A program made the position numbers and the translations under genes. Below, piece after piece: positions 53,029 to 61,826 of a DNA stretch of 64,000 nt. The stretch is taken from positions 1,054,001 to 1,118,000 of the forward strand of contig NZ_CP139779.1 of the NCBI RefSeq assembly GCF_034421375.1, in the 5' to 3' direction. The first letter of the stretch is position 1; each line of letters opens with the position of its first letter. The notes under the pieces were generated by a model, which saw only the letters and a program-made list of their open reading frames with translations, was not told the DNA's origin and made no database searches. Source of the stretch: Microbacterium invictum. Its GTDB lineage: Bacteria > Actinomycetota > Actinomycetes > Actinomycetales > Microbacteriaceae.

Positions 53029-54030
53029 ATGGCACGACCGATCACTCTTTTCACCGGCCAGTGGGCGGATCTTCCGTTCGAGGAGGTGGCGCGTCTGGCG
53101 GGCGAGTGGGGGTACGACGGTCTGGAGATCGCGTGCTGGGGCGATCATCTGGATGTGGCGCGGTGGGATGACGCGGAGTACGTGCAGTCGCGGAAGGACA
53201 TCCTGGAGCGCAACGGGTTGAAGGTGTGGGCGATCTCGAATCACCTCACCGGTCAGGCAGTGTGCGATGACCCGATCGACCAGCGGCACCGTGACATCCT
53301 GTCCGACCGTGTCTGGGGCGACGGTGACCCCGAGGGGGTGCGTCACCGGGCCGCGGAGGACCTCAAGGACACTGCGCGGATGGCGGCAGCGCTCGGCGTC
53401 ACCACCGTGAACGGCTTCAGCGGATCATCCATCTGGAAGTACGTGGCGATGTTCCCGCCTGCATCGGAGGCGATGGTCGACGCCGGGTACACCGACTTCG
53501 CCGACCGGTGGCATCCGATCCTCGACGTCTTCGAGGAGGTCGGGGTCCGCTTCGCCCTGGAGGTGCACCCGTCCGAGATCGCCTACGACTACTGGACGGC
53601 CAAGCGGACGCTCGAGGCCATCGGACATCGGAAGAGCTTCGGATTCAACTTCGACCCGTCGCACTTCGTGTGGCAGCAGCTGGACAGCGTCGCGTTCGTG
53701 CTCGACTTCGCCGACCACATCTTCCACGTGCACTGCAAGGAGTCGGTGACCAACCTGGACGGCCGCAACGGCGTGCACGGGTCGCACCTCTCGTGGGACA
53801 ACCCGCGGCGGGGCTGGACGTTCGTCTCCACCGGGCACGGCGCCGTGCCGTGGGAGCCGATCTTCCGCGCCCTGAATGCGATCGGCTACGACGGGCCGAC
53901 GAGCGTGGAGTGGGAGGACGCCGGCATGGACCGTCTCGTCGGCGCTCCCGAGGCCCTGGAGTTCGTGCGGAGACTCGCCCGGATCACTCCGCCCCACCAG
54001 CTCTTCGACGCCGCCTTCAGCTCGAAGTAG
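53029..54030 (+). CDS. Sugar phosphate isomerase/epimerase (xylose isomerase-like TIM barrel)
   Basis: 333 residues. [20 protein letters not shown] at the N-terminus, [19 protein letters not shown] in the middle and [11 protein letters not shown] plus [11 protein letters not shown] match the AP endonuclease 2 TIM-barrel family, with its conserved Glu, His and Asp metal ligands. Relatives isomerise or epimerise keto-sugars or dehydrate inosose. The first third of the gene uses GCG, GTG and GAT codons more than its 3' part, a possible sign of recombination. A hairpin (54039-54071) follows the stop. Confidence 0.9.
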   Translation: MARPITLFTGQWADLPFEEVARLAGEWGYDGLEIACWGDHLDVARWDDAEYVQSRKDILERNGLKVWAISNHLTGQAVCDDPIDQRHRDILSDRVWGDGDPEGVRHRAAEDLKDTARMAAALGVTTVNGFSGSSIWKYVAMFPPASEAMVDAGYTDFADRWHPILDVFEEVGVRFALEVHPSEIAYDYWTAKRTLEAIGHRKSFGFNFDPSHFVWQQLDSVAFVLDFADHIFHVHCKESVTNLDGRNGVHGSHLSWDNPRRGWTFVSTGHGAVPWEPIFRALNAIGYDGPTSVEWEDAGMDRLVGAPEALEFVRRLARITPPHQLFDAAFSSK

Positions 54031-54038
54031 CGCGCTCC

Positions 54039-54071
54039 GGAGCCCGCGCAAGGGGGGGGAGCGCGGGCTCC
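54039..54071 (+). terminator. Terminator after the TIM-barrel gene
   Basis: Perfect 11-bp stem GGAGCCCGCGC/GCGCGGGCTCC with an A/G-rich loop of 11 nt, between the convergent isomerase and MarR genes. Confidence 0.75.
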
Positions 54072-54105
54072 CGTCCCCGGCGCCGTCCCTCGGGCCGGAT
54101 GCTGC

Positions 54106-54564
54106 TCAGGGTCGCTCGCGCGCCGTGAGTGCGTGCAGCAGGCGGGTGAGGGTCTGGATGTCGTCGATCGACCACTCCTCGAGGGCGTGCAGGAGGGTGC
54201 TCTCCTGCGGCGCCCGGGCCTCGGCCAGCCGCTCCAGTCCGAACGGCGTGGGAAAGAGGATGCTGGAGCGGCGATCGGTGGGGTCGGGTTCGCGTCCGAT
54301 GAGCCCCAGCTCCTCAAGCTCGCGCACGGTGCGACTGATCTGGCCCTTGTCGGCGACGAGCATCTCGGAGACCTCCGACTGCGTCACGCGTTCGCGGCGG
54401 ACGATGGTGGTGAACACCTTGTAGGCGGCGGGGAGCATCCCGGGGCTCACCCGCTCGGCGTTCTCGCTGACGATCCGTCGCACCTGATGGATCAGGCCGC
54501 CGAATTCCGCCTCGAGCGCCCGCACGGCCTCCGTGCGGGCGTCGGGGTCGGGTGCGGCGCTCAT
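54106..54564 (-). CDS. MarR family transcriptional regulator
   Basis: 152 residues. The winged helix (RERVTQSEVSEMLVADKGQISRTVRELEEL, in two stretches) and DRRSSILFPTPFGLERL wing are typical. It follows the MFS pump in the same direction, 23 bp downstream, and probably represses it through the two palindromes upstream of the pump. ATG at 54564 is preceded by GAAGG. Confidence 0.92.
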   Translation of the reverse strand: MSAAPDPDARTEAVRALEAEFGGLIHQVRRIVSENAERVSPGMLPAAYKVFTTIVRRERVTQSEVSEMLVADKGQISRTVRELEELGLIGREPDPTDRRSSILFPTPFGLERLAEARAPQESTLLHALEEWSIDDIQTLTRLLHALTARERP

Positions 54565-54587
54565 CGCCTTCGAGACTAACGTCGTCC

Positions 54588-56249
54588 TCACCGCCGGCGC
54601 GCGGCCCGGAGGGCAGGGGTCCGACCGGTGGCGGGAAGGGCGTCCATCCCCGTGCTGGTGGACACGGTGGCGAGGTCGGCTTCGCCGGCGTGGATGCGCT
54701 CGGTCGTCGTCATCCGATTCAGTGGTGTGTTCGGGAGGAACACGATCGCGATCAGACTGAGGATCGCCACCGGCACGGCGATGAGGAACGAGTGCGCGAT
54801 CGCCTGGGCGTAGACATCCTCGAAGATCACCCGGAGCGCTTCGGGGAGGACGGCGACCTGCGGGATCGTGCCCGACTGCAGCTCCTGCGCGAGAGTCGCG
54901 CCCTGGGCACCGAGGTCCGACAGCGCCGTGGCGATGTCGCCCTGACGTTCGCCGGTGAGGGTGGTCGCCTGGCTGGCGAGGGCCGCGCCCATGACCGAGA
55001 CCCCGATCGTGCCGCCGAGGCTGCGGAAGAAGGTGACACCCGAGCTCGCCACTCCCATCTCCCGCGGATCGGCGGTGTTCTGCACGACCAGCACGAGATT
55101 CTGCATGGTCATGCCGACACCTGCGCCGAGGAAGAACATGTACACCGACACCAGGACGAACGGGGTGTCGTAGTGGATCGTCGAGAGCAGGGCGGTGCCG
55201 GCGGTGAGCAGCACGCCGCCGACGATCAGGTAGGGCTTCCAGTGGCCGTAGCGCGAGATGAGCGCACCGATGACGACGGAGGCGAGGAGGAGCCCTGCGA
55301 TCATCGGGATCGTCATGACACCGGCTTCCGTGGGCGTGGCGCCGCGGGCCATCTGCATGTACTGGCTGAGGAAGACCGTCGTGCCGAACATCGAGATCCC
55401 TGTGGCGATGGAGGCGACGACGGCGAGCGAGAACGTGGCGCTGCGGAAGAGGCGGAGGGGGATCAGCGGCTCGGGAGTGCGCAGCTCGACGACGATGAAC
55501 AGCAGGGTCGCCAGAGCCGACCCGCCCACCATGAGGGCCGTCGGCAGGCTCCACCAGTCGAACGAGGTGCCGGCGTTCGTCACCCACACCAGCAGCAGCG
55601 ACACCGCGGCGCTCAGCAGGACGATCCCCACGTAGTCGATCCGCACCGCGCGACGCGGCCGCTCGGGCAGGTGCAGCGTGCGCTGCTGGATGACGAGGGC
55701 GGCGACGGCCACCGGGAGGGCGACGAAGAAGTTCCACCGCCAGCCGAACGCGTCGGTGATGACGCCGCCGAGAAGCGGTCCGCCGATCGTGGCCACCGCC
55801 ATCACGGCACCGAACAGTCCCATGTAGCGGCCGCGCTCGCGCGGGCTGATGATGTCGGCCATGATCACCTGGCTGAGGGCCGCCAGCCCGCCGGCCCCGA
55901 CGCCCTGCAGCGCGCGGAAGGCGATGAGGGTCTCGGGGTTCTGCGAGAAGCCGGCCGCTGCTGTGGCGAGGACGAAGATCACGATCGCGATCTGGATCAG
56001 GAGCTTGCGGTTGAACAGATCGGCGAGCTTCCCCCAGATCGGGGTCGAGATCGCGGTGGTCAGCAGGGTTGCGGTCACCACCCACGTGTAGGCGGCCTGA
56101 TCGCCGTCGAGGTCGTGCACGATCACCGGCAACGAGGTCGAGACCACCGTGGAGGCGAGCATCGACACGAACATGCCGAGGAGGAGCCCGACGAGGGCTT
56201 TCACCACCCCTGGGCGGTGCGCGGGCGGGGCGTCTGCAGTCGTGGCCAT
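54588..56249 (-). CDS. MFS multidrug transporter, DHA2 (EmrB/QacA) family, 14 TM
   Basis: 553 residues with about 14 helices. WVVTATLLTTAISTPIWGKLADLF and the motif C region LGGVITDAFGWRWNFFVALP are typical of DHA2 drug/proton antiporters. It exports toxic compounds from the membrane. ATG at 56249 follows GGGAGAAC. Two 16-bp palindromes stand upstream (56264-56307), and the MarR gene follows downstream. Confidence 0.93.
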   Translation of the reverse strand: MATTADAPPAHRPGVVKALVGLLLGMFVSMLASTVVSTSLPVIVHDLDGDQAAYTWVVTATLLTTAISTPIWGKLADLFNRKLLIQIAIVIFVLATAAAGFSQNPETLIAFRALQGVGAGGLAALSQVIMADIISPRERGRYMGLFGAVMAVATIGGPLLGGVITDAFGWRWNFFVALPVAVAALVIQQRTLHLPERPRRAVRIDYVGIVLLSAAVSLLLVWVTNAGTSFDWWSLPTALMVGGSALATLLFIVVELRTPEPLIPLRLFRSATFSLAVVASIATGISMFGTTVFLSQYMQMARGATPTEAGVMTIPMIAGLLLASVVIGALISRYGHWKPYLIVGGVLLTAGTALLSTIHYDTPFVLVSVYMFFLGAGVGMTMQNLVLVVQNTADPREMGVASSGVTFFRSLGGTIGVSVMGAALASQATTLTGERQGDIATALSDLGAQGATLAQELQSGTIPQVAVLPEALRVIFEDVYAQAIAHSFLIAVPVAILSLIAIVFLPNTPLNRMTTTERIHAGEADLATVSTSTGMDALPATGRTPALRAARRR

Positions 56250-56263
56250 CTGTTCTCCCGAAA

Positions 56264-56307
56264 GTTGAGCTGAATCAACGATACGCCGAATGTTGACACA
56301 CGTCAAC
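56264..56307. promoter_or_regulatory. Twin MarR operators upstream of the MFS pump
   Basis: GTTGAGCTGAATCAAC (56264-56279) and GTTGACACACGTCAAC (56292-56307) share the GTTGA-N6-TCAAC pattern and are 28 bp apart, just before the pump start. The second is a perfect palindrome. MarR proteins bind such sites. Confidence 0.75.
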
Positions 56308-56351
56308 GAACGGGGCGTGCTGTCTGCGGCCGCGAGCGGGAAGATGGGGGA

Positions 56352-56855
56352 GTGATCAGTGTCGAGGTGCTCCCCGACGCCGCGACCGAGGCGCTCGCCC
56401 TGGCGGCATGGCGACGTCTGGTCGACGCCGGTCTGCCGAGCGCCGGCAGGCACACCGGTGAGAGCAACCGGCCGCACATCACCGTGGCCGTCCGCGAGTC
56501 ACCCCGCCTCGACGGGCTCGCTGCTCTCGCCGATCGCCTCCCTCTCCCGCTTCGGCTGGGGGGCGTGCTGCTGTTCCCGCGCTCAGGCCAGGCGGTCGTC
56601 AGCTGGCAGGTGGTCCTCACGGCCCCCCTGGCGGAGTTCCATCGCCGTGTCACCGGCGCCGTCGGCCCGGCGGAGGAGCGCTACACCCACACCGAGCCCG
56701 ACGGCTGGAGTCCGCACCTCACGATGGCTCGCCGGGTGCCGCTGGCCGATCTCGGCGCGGCCGTGGCGGCGATCGACCTCGCTCCTCACGCCGGCGAGGT
56801 CACGGGCCTGCGCATCTGGGATGCGACCACCCGCACGGTCACGACGCTGCGCTGA
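56352..56855 (+). CDS. 2H phosphoesterase / 2'-5' RNA ligase family protein
   Basis: 167 residues with the two HxTx motifs: HITV near residue 38 and HLTM near 120. The fold acts on cyclic phosphodiesters or 2'-5' linkages in RNA. Which substrate is used is unknown. GTG at 56352 follows GATGGGGGA. The neighbour on the other strand, 9 bp away, is a YqaJ-type nuclease, so the two end to end are convergent. Confidence 0.85.
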   Translation: MISVEVLPDAATEALALAAWRRLVDAGLPSAGRHTGESNRPHITVAVRESPRLDGLAALADRLPLPLRLGGVLLFPRSGQAVVSWQVVLTAPLAEFHRRVTGAVGPAEERYTHTEPDGWSPHLTMARRVPLADLGAAVAAIDLAPHAGEVTGLRIWDATTRTVTTLR

Positions 56856-56864
56856 TCGGCACGG

Positions 56865-57521
56865 TCAGTCGGCGAGGGCGAGCGCGCGATAGGGCTGCGC
56901 GGGAGGGCCGGCGGGCCGGGTCATCCGCTCTGATCGCGACAGCTGGGTGCGCCGGTAGAGCTCGTCGATGAGGGATGTCGCCAGGCGCACCAGGCGACCG
57001 ATCTCGACCTCGTCGCGATCGACCCAGGCGCACCGGGGTTCGTCGCCCACCGGGACGAAGCCGTCGTGCTCCTCCCAGACGACGAGCGTGCGCTCTGCCC
57101 CCAGGACGTGCTGCTGCCACCACACCTGCCGGAGGTAGGTGCGGGGGATGCTCCGCCACGCCTTCTTCGTCGTCTTGATCTCGGCGAGGACGACGCGGCC
57201 GGAGGGGTCGACGGCGATGCCGTCGGGGGTGGCGAGATGACGCTTCTCGACCTCGGCGTGGAAGAGGGCGCTCGAGGGACGGATCCCATGGGTGGCGGCG
57301 ACCCAGGCGGCGATCTCGGGCTCGCGGACGCGCCCGTGAGCGGTGTACGCATTGCCGGAGAAGTTCGAACCCATGAGTTTGGCGTCGGCGGCGCGGGGGA
57401 TGACGCGCTCGGAGGTGAGTGCTGCGACATCGGTCGCCGTGATCCCGCGGGAGCGGGCGCGCACCCATGCGACCCGGTCGCGGGAATCCGCGACGATGCG
57501 GGCGGCGAGTTCGGGGGTCAC
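56865..57521 (-). CDS. YqaJ-type PD-(D/E)xK exonuclease-like protein
   Basis: 218 residues. The pattern GSNFSGNAYTAHGRVREPEIA, LFHAEVEKRHLATPDGIAVD and VVLAEIKTTKKAWRSIPRTY gives the E..D..ExK residues of the lambda-exonuclease/YqaJ family. Such nucleases resect DNA ends in phage recombination; this one is not near other phage genes. GTG at 57521 is chosen because TACCCT lies 7 nt upstream and it starts at the family's N-terminus. Confidence 0.82.
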   Translation of the reverse strand: MTPELAARIVADSRDRVAWVRARSRGITATDVAALTSERVIPRAADAKLMGSNFSGNAYTAHGRVREPEIAAWVAATHGIRPSSALFHAEVEKRHLATPDGIAVDPSGRVVLAEIKTTKKAWRSIPRTYLRQVWWQQHVLGAERTLVVWEEHDGFVPVGDEPRCAWVDRDEVEIGRLVRLATSLIDELYRRTQLSRSERMTRPAGPPAQPYRALALAD

Positions 57522-57642
57522 GGGTTCGAGGGTAACCCGGGGCGGCGACGCGTCCGGCGTGTCTCGCTCGGCGCGTCGCCCTCCCGCCTTCGCCCGCATC
57601 CCGGTCCGCGAGGGTAGGAGGAGGGCGGTGGGGAGGGCGGAT

Positions 57643-57883
57643 TTGGTGGGGGAGGGTGGGCGGCGTAGACTGAGCGGAGCCGAAGACCGCTGGTCATCGA
57701 GGTGCGCGAGCACCGAGACCGAAGCACTGCATCGCAGGGGCCCGCGCAGGTGACACGATCGAAACCCTTTCCAGGATGACGCTCCGTGCGCTTGCGCCGG
57801 AGCGTTTTGTTTTGCCGTGACGACCGGATGTCGAGGCCGACGCACCGCTACCGTGGTGCGTCTCACAGATACAAGGAGTGGCC
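57643..57883 (+). promoter_or_regulatory. rplJ promoter and leader
   Basis: TTGGTG, 17-bp spacer, TAGACT (57666-57671), then about 210 nt of leader before rplJ. The leader has a hairpin GGTGC-GCGA-GCACC near 57700 and a second GCTCCG-containing hairpin with a T-rich run near 57780-57815 that could be an attenuator or the L10-binding site. Upstream, 57522-57642 shows nothing else. Confidence 0.6.
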
Positions 57884-58399
57884 ATGGCGCAGAAGGAAGC
57901 ATCGGTCGCCGAGCTCACGAAGCAATTCGAGGACTCGACTGCCGTCTTGCTCACCGAGTACCGCGGCCTGACGGTTGCCGAGCTCAAGGAGCTTCGCAAC
58001 ACCATCCGTCAGGATGCGGAATACGCCGTGGTGAAGAACACGCTGACCAAGATCGCCGCGGGCAACGCGGGGGTCACGGGGCTGGACGAGGGACTGAAGG
58101 GTCCGTCGGCCATCGCGTTCGTGCACGGTGACCCGGTCGCCGTCGCGAAGGGTCTGCGTGCCTTCGCCAAGGCACACCCCCTCCTGGTGGTCAAGGGCGG
58201 ATTCTTCGACGGAAACCCCCTCACCGCGGAGGAGGTCAACAAGCTCGCCGATCTCGAGAGCCGTGAAGTCCTGCTGGCGAAGCTCGCCGGTGCGATGAAG
58301 GCCTCGCTGACCAAGGCGGCCTACGTCTTCAACGCTCTGCCGTCGAAGGCCGTTCGCACGGTCGACGCGCTGCGTGAGAAGCAGGAGTCCGCGGCCTGA
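57884..58399 (+). CDS. rplJ: 50S ribosomal protein L10
   Basis: 171 residues, full length. [20 protein letters not shown] and [20 protein letters not shown] start the protein, and the C-terminal helix that binds L7/L12 dimers follows. L10 with L12 binds its own leader to control the operon. ATG at 57884 follows AAGGAGTGG; rplL starts 41 nt downstream. Confidence 0.97.
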   Translation: MAQKEASVAELTKQFEDSTAVLLTEYRGLTVAELKELRNTIRQDAEYAVVKNTLTKIAAGNAGVTGLDEGLKGPSAIAFVHGDPVAVAKGLRAFAKAHPLLVVKGGFFDGNPLTAEEVNKLADLESREVLLAKLAGAMKASLTKAAYVFNALPSKAVRTVDALREKQESAA

Positions 58400-58440
58400 C
58401 ACGGGCCCGGCAGATAAACCACCCAACAAGGAGATACATC

Positions 58441-58830
58441 ATGGCAAAGCTCAGCACTGAGGAGCTGCTCGACGCGTTCAAGGAGCTCACGCTCATCGAG
58501 CTGTCCGAGTTCGTCAAGGCCTTCGAGGAGACCTTCGACGTCACCGCCGCCGCCCCCGTCGCGGTCGCCGCTGCCGGCGCCCCCGCCGGTGGTGCCCCCG
58601 CCGAAGAGGAAGAGGTCAAGGACTCCTTCGACGTCATCCTCGAGTCGGTCGGCGACAAGAAGATCCAGGTCATCAAGGTCGTCCGCGAGCTCACCTCGCT
58701 CGGCCTGGGCGAGGCGAAGGCCGTCGTCGACGGTGCTCCCAAGCCCGTCCTCGAGGGCGCCAACAAGGAGGCCGCCGACAAGGCCAAGGCCGCTCTCGAA
58801 GAGGCCGGCGCCACCGTCACCCTGAAGTGA
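58441..58830 (+). CDS. rplL: 50S ribosomal protein L7/L12
   Basis: 129 residues. N-terminal dimerisation helices, an Ala/Pro-rich hinge (about 40-55) and the conserved C-terminal domain with [20 protein letters not shown] and [11 protein letters not shown]. It recruits translation factors to the ribosome. ATG at 58441 follows AAGGAGATACATC. Confidence 0.98.
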   Translation: MAKLSTEELLDAFKELTLIELSEFVKAFEETFDVTAAAPVAVAAAGAPAGGAPAEEEEVKDSFDVILESVGDKKIQVIKVVRELTSLGLGEAKAVVDGAPKPVLEGANKEAADKAKAALEEAGATVTLK

Positions 58831-58834
58831 GTCG

Positions 58835-58873
58835 AGACGTGTCAATGCGCGCATAGCGCGCGTTGACACGTCT
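58835..58873. terminator. Hairpin directly after rplL
   Basis: AGACGTGTCAA pairs with TTGACACGTCT and the inner GCGCGC halves extend the stem to about 18 bp with a 3-nt loop, starting 4 nt after the rplL stop. It may be the first of two tandem terminators. Confidence 0.6.
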
Positions 58874-58881
58874 GCGACTCA

Positions 58882-58916
58882 GGTTGAGTAGCCGCCGAAG
58901 GCGGCGTATCGAAACC
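58882..58916. repeat. Short palindromic intergenic repeat
   Basis: Arms beginning GGTTGAGTAGCCGCC and ending GGCGGCGTATCGAAACC fold around GAA. Similar short palindromes occur in many Microbacteriaceae intergenic regions, to my knowledge. Confidence 0.5.
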
Positions 58917-58939
58917 TCTCGTGGCGCAGACCGCCACCA

Positions 58940-58978
58940 CGAACGGCCCGGGTTACACCTCGTAACCCGGGCCGTTCG
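58940..58978. terminator. Bidirectional terminator between rplL and LacI genes
   Basis: Perfect 17-bp stem (arms 58940-58956 and 58962-58978) with a 5-nt loop, between convergent genes. The rest of 58979-59064 shows nothing else. Confidence 0.8.
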
Positions 58979-59064
58979 CTGTTCCCCTGACCTCGACCCG
59001 TCGAAAAGTGCGGCTGGACGCCCCCGCGCGCCGCGTTTCCTCACGGATCGCGAGGGGGAGACCC

Positions 59065-60120
59065 CTACAGCCGCCCCAGCGACGCGTCCGCGACCGCCGC
59101 CGACCGCCGGGGATTGACCGGTCCGGTGGAGTTGCGCACGACCAAACGCGCCTGGGCCCGGATGACGGTGGGCGGCCGCTCGGGATCGGCGAGGTGGTCC
59201 AGCAGCGTCCGCACGGCCGCCGCGCCCTGTTCGCGCGGAGCCTGCCGAAGGGTGGTGAGGGCGAACATCTCGGCGTACTCGTGGTCGTCGATGCCCACCA
59301 CGCTGAGGTCGTTCGGCACCTGGATGCCGAGCCGGCGCGCGGCGATGATGGCGCCGATGGCGACCTCGTCGCAGACCCCGACGATGGCGGTCGGCCGATC
59401 CCGCGACCCCAGCACGTCGACCGCGGCGGCGTAGCCGGACGGCAGGCTCAGGCTCGACACGACGTGCTGGGCGAGGTCGCCCATTCCGGCATCCGCCATC
59501 GCTCCCCGGTACCCCTCCCGGCGCGCGCGCTCCACATCGGAGCCGGCCACCTTCGGCCCGTCGGGCGCACCTCCGCCGAGGAACAGGATGCGGCGGTGGC
59601 CGAGTGCGATGAGATGGTCGGTCGCCCGCCGAGCGGCGTGATCGTCGTCGAGGGCGATCACGCTCAGGCCCTCCGCGCCGCCGACGATGCTGACGACGGG
59701 TGTGCCGATCCGTCGCAGCCGCGCGAGCTCGGCGTCCTCGGGCTCGAGTCCGACGGCGATCAGTCCGTCGAACTGCTTGCGCGAGAGGAACTCCTCGAAG
59801 ATGCGACGACGTCCCGGCGTGCCCGGCTGCGCGTCGTAGAGGGTGAGGTTCAGGCCCTCCTCCAGAAGGCTGTCCTGGATGCCCTCGAGCACCTCGGCGA
59901 AGAACCAGCGGTTCACGCAGGGCATCACGACCCCGACGTTGCGGGTGCGCCCGGTGACCAGGCTCACGGCGCTCGTCGATGCGACGTATCCGAGCTCGGC
60001 GGCCGCGCGCTGCACGCGTTCGCGCGTCGCGGCAGAGACGTACCCCGCTCCCGTCAGGGCGCGGCTCGCCGTCGATTTCGACACTCCGGCGAGGCGTGCG
60101 ACGTCGGCGATCCCCATCAT
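59065..60120 (-). CDS. LacI family transcriptional regulator
   Basis: 351 residues. The HTH IADVARLAGVSKSTASRALTG with the hinge helix after it is typical, followed by a periplasmic-binding-type sugar domain (VGVVMPCVNRWFFAEVLEGI). It is divergent from an oligosaccharide ABC importer; two TGGAA-N4-TTCC operators lie between. ATG at 60120 follows GAAGGAGGG. It should repress importer genes until a sugar binds. Confidence 0.94.
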   Translation of the reverse strand: MMGIADVARLAGVSKSTASRALTGAGYVSAATRERVQRAAAELGYVASTSAVSLVTGRTRNVGVVMPCVNRWFFAEVLEGIQDSLLEEGLNLTLYDAQPGTPGRRRIFEEFLSRKQFDGLIAVGLEPEDAELARLRRIGTPVVSIVGGAEGLSVIALDDDHAARRATDHLIALGHRRILFLGGGAPDGPKVAGSDVERARREGYRGAMADAGMGDLAQHVVSSLSLPSGYAAAVDVLGSRDRPTAIVGVCDEVAIGAIIAARRLGIQVPNDLSVVGIDDHEYAEMFALTTLRQAPREQGAAAVRTLLDHLADPERPPTVIRAQARLVVRNSTGPVNPRRSAAVADASLGRL

Positions 60121-60169
60121 CGGACGAACCCTCCTTCGGGCTCACGCGGCGGTGTGGTGACACCGGAAT

Positions 60170-60185
60170 CTGGAACCGTTTCCAG
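60170..60185. promoter_or_regulatory. LacI operator, proximal to the regulator
   Basis: CTGGAACCGTTTCCAG, an inverted repeat with a TGGAAnCGnTTCCA core, the usual LacI/GalR-family operator form. It is 50 bp before the regulator gene and suggests autoregulation. Confidence 0.75.
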
Positions 60186-60257
60186 GTCATCATGCAACGG
60201 CGATCCCCCGCGCGCCACCAGTGTCCGCATCGGTTATCGAGTCGTGATCAATTCGCG

Positions 60258-60307
60258 TTGTGAAGCTAAGGCCGCATCCCGTACGGTGATCCTGGAATCG
60301 GTTCCCG
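60258..60307 (+). promoter_or_regulatory. Importer promoter with LacI operator
   Basis: TTGTGA (60258-60263), 18-bp spacer, TACGGT (60282-60287), and immediately after it CTGGAATCGGTTCCCG (60292-60307). The operator covers the expected transcription start, fitting simple repression. Confidence 0.7.
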
Positions 60308-60360
60308 ACCCGACGCCTGCGGGTCGCAGGACGGTGGGAACTGCTCGATGAGGAGGCAAA

Positions 60361-61710
60361 ATGAGATTTGGAAAAGCGGGTCGCGTCGTCACAGCCGTCG
60401 CGGCCCTCGGTGTTTCCGCCCTGGCGCTGTCGGCGTGTACCGGCGACATCGCGGCCAACGAGGACGTCGACTGCACGGAGTACGAGGAGTACGGCACCTT
60501 CGACGGTGCCGAGGTGACCATCGGCGGCACCATCCTCGACCTCGAGGCGGACCGCCTGGTGGAGTCCTGGAGCGACTTCGCCCAGTGCACGGGCATCAAC
60601 ATCGAATACCAGGGCTCGAGCGAGTTCGAGGCGCAGATCGCCGTTCTCGCCGAGGGCGGCAACGCGCCCGACATCGGCATCGTCCCGCAGCCGGGTCTGC
60701 TCGCGCGTCTGGCCGAGGGCGGATGGCTGATCCCGGCGTCGGCCGAGGTCGAGGCCAACGTCGACGAGTGGTGGTCCGAGGACTGGAAGCAGTACGGCAC
60801 CTACGACGGCACCTTCTACGCGGCCCCCCTGATGGCCAGCATCAAGGGCTACGTCTGGTACTCGCCGACGCAGTTCGAGGAGAACGGCTGGGAGATCCCC
60901 CAGACCCTCGACGAGCTCACGGCACTGACCGAGGAGATCGCCGCCTCGGGTGAGAAGCCCTGGTGCGTCGGCCTCGAGTCCGGCGACGCCACCGGGTGGC
61001 CGGCCACCGACTGGATCGAGGACTGGGTGCTGCGCCTGCACGGCCCCGAGGTCTACGACCAGTGGGTGACCCACGAGATCCCGTTCAACGACCCGCGCAT
61101 CGTCGAGGCCTTCGACGCCGTGGGCGAGTACATCAAGAACGATGACTACGTCAACGGCGGCATCGGCGATGTGTCGACCCTCGTCACCGAGGCCTTCCAG
61201 ACCGCGGGTCTGCCCATCCTCGACGGCGAGTGCTCGCTGCACCACCAGGCCTCGTTCTACGAGACCTTCTGGAACGCAGAGGGCGGCGACGATGTCGTCG
61301 TGGCCTCCGACGGCGACGTCTTCGGCTTCCTCACCCCGCCGGCCACGGCCGGTGACCCGCTGTCGGTGACCGGTGGTGGCGAGTTCCCCGTCGCCTTCCG
61401 TGACGCCGAAGAGGTCGAGACGGTGCGCGCGTTCCTCTCCAGCGACACCTGGGCGAACAACCGCGTCAGCCTCGGCGGCGTGATCAGCGCCAACACCGGT
61501 GTGGACCCCGAGAACGCGTCGAGCGAGCTGCTGGTGCAGTCGATCGAGATCCTGCAGGATCCTGAGACCACGTTCCGCTTCGACGGTTCGGACCTCATGC
61601 CCGGCGCGGTCGGCGCCGACTCCTTCTGGCGCGGCGTGGTGGCGTGGGTCACCGGGCAGAGCACCCAGGAGACGGTCGACGCGATCGAGTCCAGCTGGCC
61701 CTCCAGCTGA
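60361..61710 (+). CDS. ABC sugar-binding lipoprotein (alpha-glucoside type)
   Basis: 449 residues. The signal peptide ends at lipobox ALSAC (cysteine about 25). The mature region is a type 1 extracellular solute-binding protein (EVTIGGTILDLEADRLVESW, APDIGIVPQPGLLARLAEGG), related to AglE-type alpha-glucoside binders. Two permeases follow; no ATPase is in the window, so it probably shares MsiK or a similar one. ATG at 60361 follows GAGGAGGC. Confidence 0.92.
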   Translation: MRFGKAGRVVTAVAALGVSALALSACTGDIAANEDVDCTEYEEYGTFDGAEVTIGGTILDLEADRLVESWSDFAQCTGINIEYQGSSEFEAQIAVLAEGGNAPDIGIVPQPGLLARLAEGGWLIPASAEVEANVDEWWSEDWKQYGTYDGTFYAAPLMASIKGYVWYSPTQFEENGWEIPQTLDELTALTEEIAASGEKPWCVGLESGDATGWPATDWIEDWVLRLHGPEVYDQWVTHEIPFNDPRIVEAFDAVGEYIKNDDYVNGGIGDVSTLVTEAFQTAGLPILDGECSLHHQASFYETFWNAEGGDDVVVASDGDVFGFLTPPATAGDPLSVTGGGEFPVAFRDAEEVETVRAFLSSDTWANNRVSLGGVISANTGVDPENASSELLVQSIEILQDPETTFRFDGSDLMPGAVGADSFWRGVVAWVTGQSTQETVDAIESSWPSS

Positions 61711-61722
61711 TCGGATGATCCG

Positions 61723-61759
61723 GGTCGGGGGTGGGGCGCAGGTCGCCCCGCCCCCGACC
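61723..61759 (+). terminator. Attenuating hairpin after the binding-protein gene
   Basis: A 16-bp GC stem with one G-U pair (arms 61723-61738 and 61744-61759) and a 5-nt loop, 12 nt after the stop. It should reduce expression of the permeases relative to the binding protein. Confidence 0.75.
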
Positions 61760-61826
61760 ACTCCGAGGGCTGGATGACGCCCACCGCGTCATCCGCACTT
61801 CAACGACGAAGAAAGGATCGTGATCG

